Below are positions 1-5,133 of a DNA stretch of 5,849 bases, piece after piece. The notes beneath the pieces were generated by a model. That model had not been told where the DNA came from. It searched no databases and saw nothing but the letters and a program-made list of their open reading frames with translations. Numbering within the stretch: the stretch's first letter is position 1; each line of letters opens with the position of its first letter. The translations under genes and the position numbers were made by a program. The stretch spans positions 2,749-8,597 of the forward strand of contig DHWR01000081.1 in the NCBI GenBank assembly GCA_002413265.1. Reading direction: 5' to 3'. This stretch comes from Chloroflexi bacterium UBA5177 (GTDB lineage: Bacteria > Chloroflexota > UBA5177).

Positions 1-857
1 CGCATGAAGCGGAACACGTCCATCAAGTACAAGGTCACCCCTGCCAGGTACGGAACTGCTGACAGTTCAGCCCCGAGCCTCGGCACGTGTGCGACCAGCG
101 CTAGAGGAATAGCAACCAGCGAGACGAGCATTAGGCCAAAGGCGGCCCTCGCGAACCGTTGTCGCGCACGTGACAGGGTGAACATGGGGATGACTTGGTA
201 AGAGATACCCACGATCAGCATGCCCAGCCATCCACCCACGGCTAGGACTATCTTCGCTCCGAGAACGTCCATTGGATTCGCTATGAAACCGAGCTCCAAC
301 GAAACGGCCAGCAGCGATCCCAGTAGAGCGACGAGGGCGAGGCTCGCCAGCGCCACGATGAAAAAGTCACTGGTCGGAGATCGACGCCTGCCCCGTGTGA
401 CTACCACAGTCATCTGGCCAAGGAATCCTAGGATCGCCGCCGCGAGTAATGGGCCGGCCACAGCGGCAGCTAGGTGGGCGTTTGCCAGAAGGCCGCCGAC
501 AAAGGCGGACATTGAAAGCGCGAAGCAGAGCCAAACGGCAATCCCCATTGACTGGTTGGGCCGAGGGGAACCGAAGATCCGCGGCGCCAGGTGGTAGGAA
601 ACACCAATAGCGAACGAGCTGGCAAACCCAAGCGACATCAGGTGCGTGAGCCCGAGGGCATGAGCGGTGTCCCAGCCTCGCCTAGCGACGATCTGCTCTG
701 CCCAAAAGCCAAGTAAGACCGCCGCAATCGCCAGCGAGAGGCATCCGCTCAAGGCGAAGAGCATCGGGACGACTACTCGTCCTGGCGGCGGCGCCGGCAA
801 GTTGATGAGGGGTATCGGCTTAATTGGAGGTTTACTCCTTGGTTGGGTCGGTCCCAC
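1..857 (-). CDS. Polytopic membrane protein, heme-copper oxidase subunit I-like or NnrS-like, 3' end outside window
   Basis: An open frame of 285 codons without a stop runs off the left edge, so the C-terminus is missing. Counting from GTG at 857, hydrophobic segments lie near residues 28-52, 66-95, 104-126, 128-154, 164-190, 198-227, 235-258 and 263-282. A motif repeats at a fixed offset of 132 residues: G77, G85, S87, Y88 and P92 match G209, G217, S219, Y220 and P224. This implies a duplicated four-helix unit, as in the pseudo-symmetric heme-copper oxidase subunit I fold. Histidines 66, 72, 89 and 128 are possible haem or metal ligands, but H72 and H89 are not kept in the second repeat. The phrase GISYQVIPMF recalls a poorly characterised family of oxidase-like membrane proteins. 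Its function is inferred to involve O2 or NO, supported by the hemerythrin gene just upstream. The start is uncertain: GTG 857 directly follows an in-frame TGA and lacks a clear ribosome site. Confidence 0.72.
   Translation of the reverse strand, partial: MGPTQPRSKPPIKPIPLINLPAPPPGRVVVPMLFALSGCLSLAIAAVLLGFWAEQIVARRGWDTAHALGLTHLMSLGFASSFAIGVSYHLAPRIFGSPRPNQSMGIAVWLCFALSMSAFVGGLLANAHLAAAVAGPLLAAAILGFLGQMTVVVTRGRRRSPTSDFFIVALASLALVALLGSLLAVSLELGFIANPMDVLGAKIVLAVGGWLGMLIVGISYQVIPMFTLSRARQRFARAAFGLMLVSLVAIPLALVAHVPRLGAELSAVPYLAGVTLYLMDVFRFM
835..840 (-). promoter_or_regulatory. AAGGAG, Shine-Dalgarno-like site inside the annotated membrane gene
   Basis: The minus strand reads AAGGAG here, the best ribosome-site match near the start of the membrane protein. 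It lies downstream of GTG 857, so it cannot serve that codon. The next in-frame candidates are ATT at 824-822 (10 nt spacing), TTG at 800 and ATG at 764. ATT is a rare start codon, known for example in infC. It would give a protein beginning about where the conserved-looking proline-rich N-terminus starts, just before the first membrane helix. Confidence 0.4.
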
Positions 858-908
858 TCAGGGGAGGCCCGATTCAATCACTGCCGCCGCAACGATACTT
901 CGAATCAT
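858..908 (-). other. 16-codon minicistron between hemerythrin and membrane genes, in frame with the latter
   Basis: The minus strand reads ATG at 908-906, overlapping the hemerythrin TGA as ATGA, followed by 16 sense codons (MIRSIVAAAVIESGLP) and TGA at 860-858. The next codon is GTG 857, and the frame is the same as that of the membrane protein. Three readings are possible: a coupling minicistron that delivers ribosomes to GTG 857, the original N-terminus cut by a nonsense change or sequencing error, or chance. The short peptide has no recognisable feature. TGA ends most other genes here (five of six visible stops), so recoding of TGA as an amino acid is unlikely. Confidence 0.35.
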
Positions 909-1408
909 GGCGAGGGGGGCGTGGAGGCTTGACGCCACAACGAGCTGACCTCATCCCAGGCGGCAGCATCAAGCAAGTCCTCCGCCATCGGGAAGAGGAC
1001 CTCATCCTCCTTCTGGATATGGCCGGGCAGGAGTGACACAATCCCCGCGGCGGCCCTTTCGAGGCGCTCAGCCCAATCTCCGTTGGCCCCGACCTCCAGT
1101 GCGGCCAGCGCAGCCTCGTATTCGAGCTGCAGCTGCCGAAAGGCGCAGTGCTCCTCCATCAGGACCGCGATTGGCCCTTCGTCCGTTCCTACCTGTCTTC
1201 CAAGAACCGGGAAGAGCGACTGTTCTTCTTGACGGAAGTGAGCATCCACCTCGCCCTGGATGGCGGCCCGGCAGCCACTCAGCGCGCTCAATGCCTCCGA
1301 GCCATTGGAACCAGTCGCCCTCAGCAGTCGGACCGCCTCGGTCAGTTCCGTTAGCATCCGCTCCGCGTCACGGTGCTGTTGGTACAGGTGCTTCAGTATC
1401 TCGTTCAT
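905..1408 (-). CDS. Hemerythrin-like (HHE) di-iron protein
   Basis: A 167-residue cytosolic protein with no signal peptide, predicted to be a four-helix bundle holding a non-haem di-iron centre. Ligand-type residues are spaced as in bacterial hemerythrin domains: H12 in QQHRDAERM, H57 and E61 in HFRQEEQSLFP, H87 in EEHCAFRQL, and H130 and E134 in HIQKEDEVLFP. Proteins of this type bind O2 or NO, or act in sensing or iron-centre repair; which applies here is not shown. The ATG at 1408 is chosen because the first ligand helix begins immediately after it, and GGGAGG lies 12 nt upstream (1421-1426), rather far for a ribosome site. Its stop overlaps a small in-frame start leading to the membrane protein gene, so the two are probably cotranscribed. 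It is separated from the catabolic genes by 221 nt, so an independent function is likely. Confidence 0.88.
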   Translation of the reverse strand: MNEILKHLYQQHRDAERMLTELTEAVRLLRATGSNGSEALSALSGCRAAIQGEVDAHFRQEEQSLFPVLGRQVGTDEGPIAVLMEEHCAFRQLQLEYEAALAALEVGANGDWAERLERAAAGIVSLLPGHIQKEDEVLFPMAEDLLDAAAWDEVSSLWRQASTPPSP

Positions 1409-1629
1409 CTGGTTCGCATGCCTCCCGGCGATTCTCCCCGAGGTCCGCCTTGATCCGAATGAAGAGTCCCAGCTTGGTGAAGGCTCAGTCTTCCTTCAGA
1501 ACCAGCAGTCAGCAAGGCCAGACGTAATGTGTGCTGGCACGAGCTGATCACTTGCCGTGGCTCAGGTTGCGGGTTCATCCAATGCCCAATGGACCCATAT
1601 GGTCTGTGTGGACCTGCATCTCCAGGTGA
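1409..1629. other. Intergenic region between SDR gene and hemerythrin gene
   Basis: No gene is supported in these 221 nt. They separate the catabolic genes from the hemerythrin and membrane pair and are the natural place for a promoter of that pair. I found no convincing -35/-10 pair and no GC stem followed by a T-run that would end the upstream operon. An inverted repeat at 1478-1498 is listed separately. Confidence 0.6.
1478..1498. repeat. Small inverted repeat in the leader of the hemerythrin gene
   Basis: TGAAGG at 1478-1483 and CCTTCA at 1493-1498 are perfect 6-bp arms around a 9-nt centre. They lie 70 to 90 nt upstream of the hemerythrin ATG. This could be a regulator half-site pair or an RNA hairpin. 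It is short enough to occur by chance and has no T-run, so it is not a terminator. Confidence 0.3.
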
Positions 1630-2631
1630 TTACCTTCCGTCGCGCCCATGAGGAGTTGTCTGGCCGGCACCACGAGCGTCTCCGTAAAGTTCCTCCAGAC
1701 GCTGCCCCAGGGTCGGGCGGCCGAGGAACGCCTCGATCGATGGCGGCTCGGCCATATTTCCGGACAGCTCCCGATCGAGATCATCAGCCGTCCACCTGCC
1801 GGCGACGCGGAACTCGCGGACAATCTCGGTGAGCTTGATCGACAGTAGGCGGTTTCCTCCAATGTGGAAGATCTGCCCCGTGGCCGGACAGTTCTCCTCG
1901 CCCAGCCATCCTACGAGCGGTGAGACGTTGGCCGGATCGGACGAGTCGAAGACTCCGTCGACCTCCGGCGGCAGCAGGCTCTCCTGAGAGCCATCCATCG
2001 AGGTCGTGATCCGTGTTCGCGCAGAAGGAGAGATAACATTCGATCGTACGCCGTACCGGGCGCCTTCCAGCATCGCCACTCGGGAAAGAGCCACTATACC
2101 CAGCTTGGCCGCACCGTAATTGGCCTGGCCGAAGATGCCCGCGAGGCCGGATACGGAAGAGGTGTGAACGATCGACGCTTTCACCGGATGTCCCTGCTTG
2201 TGTTGGTCGCGCCAGTAGGCCATGGCGTGTCTAGTCGGAGCTGCATGGCCCTTCAGGTGGAGGCGTATCACGTCGTCCCACTCCGCCTCGCTCATGTTGG
2301 CCAGAGTCCGATCGCGTACGATCCCGGCATTGTTCACGAGCACGTGGAGAGCACCAAAAGCCCCGATTGCCACCCGCACCAGCTCCTGTGCTTGGTGCCA
2401 ATCAGCTACGTCGTGGCCGCTGGCGATCGCCTCGCCGCCACGTGCGCGGATCTCTTCGGCGACCCCCTCGGCGGGTCCACTGTCTCTTCCCTCGCCATGC
2501 ACGCTGCCACCGAGGTCGTTGACGACGATGCGGGCGCCCTGGCCCGCCATGTACAGCGCATGAGCGCGGCCGAGACCGTGCGCGGCGCCAGTGACAATAG
2601 CGACCCGGCCACTTAGTCGTCCGCGACTCAC
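1630..2631 (-). CDS. Short-chain dehydrogenase, MFE-2/Hsd4A-like (3-hydroxyacyl-CoA or hydroxysteroid type)
   Basis: A 333-residue NAD(P)-dependent oxidoreductase. The nucleotide-binding motif TGAAHGLG is at residues 14-21, N38-D39 in VVNDLGG end the second strand (NAD preference expected), and NNAG is at 100-103. The catalytic residues are S159, Y172 and K176. H125 in LHLKG replaces the usual SDR asparagine. That histidine, the NDLGG motif and QANYGAAKLG are features of the dehydrogenase domain of peroxisomal multifunctional enzyme 2 and of mycobacterial Hsd4A/Rv3548c-type proteins. About 70 residues beyond the SDR core, with no recognised domain, lengthen it relative to classical 250-residue SDRs. 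The likely reaction is oxidation of a 3-hydroxyacyl-CoA or ring hydroxyl to a ketone. The GTG start is supported by AGGAGAGG (2641-2648) with 9 nt spacing. It lies 147 nt downstream of the BadH-like gene, so it may be cotranscribed with the ring-cleavage unit. The exact substrate is unknown. Confidence 0.9.
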   Translation of the reverse strand: MSRGRLSGRVAIVTGAAHGLGRAHALYMAGQGARIVVNDLGGSVHGEGRDSGPAEGVAEEIRARGGEAIASGHDVADWHQAQELVRVAIGAFGALHVLVNNAGIVRDRTLANMSEAEWDDVIRLHLKGHAAPTRHAMAYWRDQHKQGHPVKASIVHTSSVSGLAGIFGQANYGAAKLGIVALSRVAMLEGARYGVRSNVISPSARTRITTSMDGSQESLLPPEVDGVFDSSDPANVSPLVGWLGEENCPATGQIFHIGGNRLLSIKLTEIVREFRVAGRWTADDLDRELSGNMAEPPSIEAFLGRPTLGQRLEELYGDARGAGQTTPHGRDGR

Positions 2632-2640
2632 GTCGCCCCA

Positions 2641-2648
2641 CCTCTCCT
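2641..2648 (-). promoter_or_regulatory. Ribosome binding site deciding the GTG start of the MFE-2-like SDR
   Basis: The minus strand reads AGGAGAGG, ending 9 nt before GTG 2631. The ATG at 2654 is out of frame and stops after eight codons at a TGA overlapping this GTG, so GTG 2631 is the natural start. Confidence 0.6.
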
Positions 2649-2778
2649 ATTCATGGTCCATTCTCGTCATCACCCGATGGTTGTTCAGTATCTCCGAGCC
2701 CTCGAGTCGGAAGCAGCCTTGTTGGGCCACAGTCAGGTGGTTGGAGGTGGTATCCTGGCGCCGGAGTAGAAGTCCAAA

Positions 2779-3543
2779 TCACATCATGGTCAAGCCGCCA
2801 TTCACCGACAGCGTTTGACCGGTGATATAGGCGGCGTCAGGTGAGGCCATGAAACAGATGGCGGCCGCAATCTCATCTGGCACCCCGGTCCGGCCGAGCG
2901 GGATGGCACGAACGATGGCGCCGATGAGCTTCTCGTTTCCCTCGGTGATTCCGGCCAGCATGGGCGTATCGACAAGGCCCGGTGCGATGCAGTTCACGGT
3001 AACTCCGTGACGCGCGACCTCGCGCGCCAGTCCCTTTGTGAATGCGATCACCGCGCCCTTTGCTCCCGAGTACACTACCTCTCCGCTCGACCCGACCCGG
3101 CCCGCATCAGACGCGATGGTTACGATTTTGCCGGAGCCTCGCTCGATCATGTGCGGAAGCACGGCATGCGTAGTCGCAAGGTGGCCTCGATAGTTGACCG
3201 AGATGACTCGGTCCCACAAGCACTCGTCTGTGTCGACGAACGGAGACGCTCGGTCCCATCCGGCATTGGAGATGAGGATATCGATTGTTCCGAATGCGAC
3301 GACGGCCGCGACCGTCATCTCCTGCACGCTGGCAACGTCGGTGACGTCTACGGGCAAAGCAACGCCACGACCTCCCTGGTCACAGATACAGCGAGCCACC
3401 TCGCCGGCTCCCTCGTGGTTGAGATCCGCGACTGCGACTGCGGCGCCCTCCCTGGCGAGCCGAAATGCCGTGGCCCGGCCGATTCCGCTGGCGGCGCCAG
3501 TGACAATGGCGACCTGATCGGTGAACCGCTTCACGTCAGGCAT
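2779..3543 (-). CDS. Short-chain dehydrogenase, BadH-like (2-hydroxycyclohexanecarboxyl-CoA dehydrogenase family)
   Basis: A 254-residue classical SDR: TGAASGIG at residues 15-22, D40 after the second strand (NAD preference), D66 in DVTD, NAG at 93-95, and the tetrad N117, S145, Y158 and K162. NAGWD, IASDAGRVGSSGE and the C-terminal GLTM recall BadH of Rhodopseudomonas palustris, which oxidises the ring hydroxyl of an alicyclic CoA thioester so that the ring can be cleaved. This match is from memory, not alignment. The frame is open upstream to 3675, but the ATG at 3543 fits the family length and has GGAGG just before it, so the extension is rejected. It overlaps the end of the IpdB-like gene by 8 nt, so it is translationally coupled and probably prepares the keto-acyl-CoA for the cleaving enzymes encoded upstream. 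Rv3549c is the positional counterpart in Mycobacterium tuberculosis. The actual substrate is unknown. Confidence 0.9.
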   Translation of the reverse strand: MPDVKRFTDQVAIVTGAASGIGRATAFRLAREGAAVAVADLNHEGAGEVARCICDQGGRGVALPVDVTDVASVQEMTVAAVVAFGTIDILISNAGWDRASPFVDTDECLWDRVISVNYRGHLATTHAVLPHMIERGSGKIVTIASDAGRVGSSGEVVYSGAKGAVIAFTKGLAREVARHGVTVNCIAPGLVDTPMLAGITEGNEKLIGAIVRAIPLGRTGVPDEIAAAICFMASPDAAYITGQTLSVNGGLTMM

Positions 3544-4309
3544 CTCCCCTCCGCAGCAATCCGCACGAGTCAATCCGGCGAAGCACCGACAATTCCCCGT
3601 CAGTTGGAGGCGCAGTAGCAGGTACCGGGCCGGCGGGTACCAGGTCGAATCCGGTCCGCTCGAAAATCTCGTCAATCGCGACCCACGGATGAACCGAAGC
3701 CAGCCGGGCCCGTTGCTTCTCCGGATCGAAGTCCATGGTGCACAGGGGTGTGACGATCAGGGAAGGCCCTTGACGGGATCGATCGCCGTTGTCCATAAAC
3801 CCCGGACCGCTAATAAAGTCGACCTTCTCGACGAAGGTGCGACGGGTGTGGGACGTCGAGTAGATGATGACCCGCCGAGACCGGGAGACGAAGGGCAGCC
3901 CGACGCCGCCGGGGCCGCGCAGGGTCGGACGCGCCCAATCCCCGACGGGTCCCAGGTTGCAGTTTCCGCTGGCGTCGATCTGGAGGCCGCCGGCGAAGAA
4001 GACGTCGAAGATGTCGCCCCTGCCTTCCAGCATGATGACCTCGAGCAGGGGCAGGACGGCGTCGGCGTCGAGCAGACGCTCATCGCAGCTCGAAGCTACC
4101 AGGGGATCCTGATGAGGATTGACCGCTCCGCTGCCACCGGCGATATACCAAAGCCCCGGAGCCGTGGTCAGTTGGGCAAGCCGGCAGGCTGCCTGCGGCA
4201 ATGCGCTCACCGCTCCCATGATCGCGACCTCCGCCGGCCGCAGACAGCGGGCCATGACGACGGCCATGAGCTCCTCGGCCGAATAGTCGTTCGGCTGAAC
4301 GACGGTCAT
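3536..4309 (-). CDS. ipdB: IpdB-like subunit, CoA-transferase-fold ring-cleaving hydrolase
   Basis: A 257-residue class I CoA-transferase-fold beta subunit, close to the roughly 250 residues of mycobacterial IpdB. Family landmarks are MAVVMARCL near residue 15, FFAGGLQIDASGNCNLGPVGD around 104-124, RGPGG at 131-135, EKVDFISGPGF at 161-171, and the C-terminal HPWV and TGFDL blocks. Where true glutaconate CoA-transferase has its catalytic glutamate in a VESG motif, this protein reads AGGSG (residues 57-61), with Gly59 at the key position. Loss of that glutamate is a hallmark of IpdAB. IpdAB uses the transferase scaffold to hydrolyse a C-C bond and open the last steroid ring of COCHEA-CoA. The gene starts with ATGA overlapping the stop of the IpdA-like gene, has GAGGT 6 nt upstream, and should form a heteromer with IpdA. 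The substrate may differ from the steroid intermediate. The symbol is assigned by family. Confidence 0.82.
   Translation of the reverse strand: MTVVQPNDYSAEELMAVVMARCLRPAEVAIMGAVSALPQAACRLAQLTTAPGLWYIAGGSGAVNPHQDPLVASSCDERLLDADAVLPLLEVIMLEGRGDIFDVFFAGGLQIDASGNCNLGPVGDWARPTLRGPGGVGLPFVSRSRRVIIYSTSHTRRTFVEKVDFISGPGFMDNGDRSRQGPSLIVTPLCTMDFDPEKQRARLASVHPWVAIDEIFERTGFDLVPAGPVPATAPPTDGELSVLRRIDSCGLLRRGDA
3544..3552 (-). promoter_or_regulatory. Ribosome binding site deciding the start of the BadH-like SDR
   Basis: The minus strand reads GGAGGGGAG directly before ATG 3543, with GGAGG 4 nt from the start. It lies inside the last codons of the IpdB-like gene. It supports the 254-residue protein over a 298-residue version starting at 3675, whose extra 44 residues would overlap the upstream gene by 140 nt. 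Confidence 0.7.
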
Positions 4310-5133
4310 ACGGCTACCTCTACCGAAGCCAGGCCTTTGATCCGGAGGTAGTGTTCAAACCCTTCCTCCGTGCGCGAGAGCTCAATGTACTCTCGAAGGC
4401 CCTCCTCGTCATAGGAGTAGTGCCCGTGGGAAGCAGTGGGCAGGCAGCCGCCGGGAGCGACAACGACAGCCGAGACGAGGAAGCCAGGAAGCACGCACCC
4501 CGCCGCGGCCCCGGCCACCTCGTGCGGCTCGGCCAATCGTTCGACTTGAAGAATCACTCTCCTGGCGGCCATCGCCATCAACCTGTCGGTGAAGTGCGCG
4601 CGAGAGAAGATGGCATTCCCCTGCTCGTCTGCCGACTGGGCGTGAAGGAGCGCCACGTCGGGACGGATCGCGGGCACCACGACAACCGGCTCCCCGGTGT
4701 ACGGATTGATGACGGTCTTGTAAGACTCCTGATTGGCGCGCCCATTGTCGGCCAGATCGAGACCGGATGGGAGCGGGACGAAGGGCAAGCCCGAGGCACC
4801 CGCGTACAGCCCGTGGCCAATCGCGCCTTCACACAGCTCGAGCACGCGCAACTCGTTGGACTCCGCACGTCGGCGGTAGCACGGAGCGAGTCCAAGGTGT
4901 TCGAACCCTATATAGGAGGTGGCGACCTCGTCGACGATGCCCGCTCCGATCAGCAGGTCGGCTGCCATGCAGCCCGAAGGACTCGTGAGCAGACGGACGA
5001 TATGGCGGGGCCGCCGTACCAGCTCGCGCACGAGCTCCATCGGATTGTTGTGCATGTGCATGCCGCCCACGGCAAGCAAGCTCGTGCCGTCGGGCACGAG
5101 CTTGTCGATTGCCTCGGACAGCGGCGCGATCAA
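4306..5133 (-). CDS. ipdA: IpdA-like subunit, CoA-transferase-fold ring-cleaving hydrolase
   Basis: A 275-residue alpha subunit of the class I CoA-transferase fold, a little shorter than mycobacterial IpdA (about 290). Landmarks are LLAVGGMHMHNNPMELVREL at residues 19-38, a GFEHLGLAPCYRR block at 76-88, LCEGAI at 100-105, GLPFVPLPSGL at 115-125, DVALLHAQSADEQGNA around 159-174, and VVVAPGGCLPT near the end. E102 lies where mycobacterial IpdA has its active-site glutamate (E105 as I recall). The arginine I recall in the following PxRxGLG segment is Pro122 here. With the IpdB-like partner it would hydrolyse a ring C-C bond of a cyclic oxo-acyl-CoA. The start is TTG at 5133, sharing TTGA with the crotonase stop. 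A stop lies two codons upstream in this frame, so no longer form exists, and a later start would remove the first beta strand. A true CoA-transferase remains possible, but the IpdB active site argues against it. Confidence 0.8.
   Translation of the reverse strand: MIAPLSEAIDKLVPDGTSLLAVGGMHMHNNPMELVRELVRRPRHIVRLLTSPSGCMAADLLIGAGIVDEVATSYIGFEHLGLAPCYRRRAESNELRVLELCEGAIGHGLYAGASGLPFVPLPSGLDLADNGRANQESYKTVINPYTGEPVVVVPAIRPDVALLHAQSADEQGNAIFSRAHFTDRLMAMAARRVILQVERLAEPHEVAGAAAGCVLPGFLVSAVVVAPGGCLPTASHGHYSYDEEGLREYIELSRTEEGFEHYLRIKGLASVEVAV
4316..4320 (-). promoter_or_regulatory. Ribosome binding site of the IpdB-like gene
   Basis: GAGGT on the minus strand, 6 nt before ATG 4309. It lies within the last codons of the IpdA-like gene and supports coupled, near-equimolar synthesis of the two subunits. 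Confidence 0.6.

Noticed and set aside
220..948. Plus-strand ORFs at 220-597 and 667-948
   Set aside because: They are antisense to the continuous membrane-protein frame, and their composition (rich in Arg, Ser, Thr and Ala without pattern) looks like a shadow.
1033..1527. 164-codon plus-strand ORF opposite the hemerythrin gene
   Set aside because: Very rich in Arg, Pro and Ser with no motif, while the other strand has all the hemerythrin ligands.
1572..1612. Short GGACC/GGTC and CCAATG/CCAATGG repeats downstream of the MFE-2-like SDR
   Set aside because: Arms of 4-5 bp, competing pairings and no T-run; not distinguishable from chance.
2694..2712. Small hairpin around the CTCGAG sequence between the SDR genes
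   Set aside because: The stem is only 4 bp with poor alternatives and no T-run, so it does not support a terminator.
2749..2777. Possible promoter TTGGAC - 17 nt - GATACC on the minus strand between the two SDR genes
   Set aside because: Only about half of the consensus bases match in each hexamer; too weak to list as a feature.
3007..3618. 203-codon plus-strand ORF opposite the BadH-like gene
   Set aside because: The opposite strand encodes a complete SDR with all catalytic residues; this is its shadow.
3544..3675. N-terminal extension of the BadH-like SDR to 3675
   Set aside because: It would add 44 residues without homology and overlap the IpdB gene by 140 nt; ATG 3543 has a strong ribosome site.
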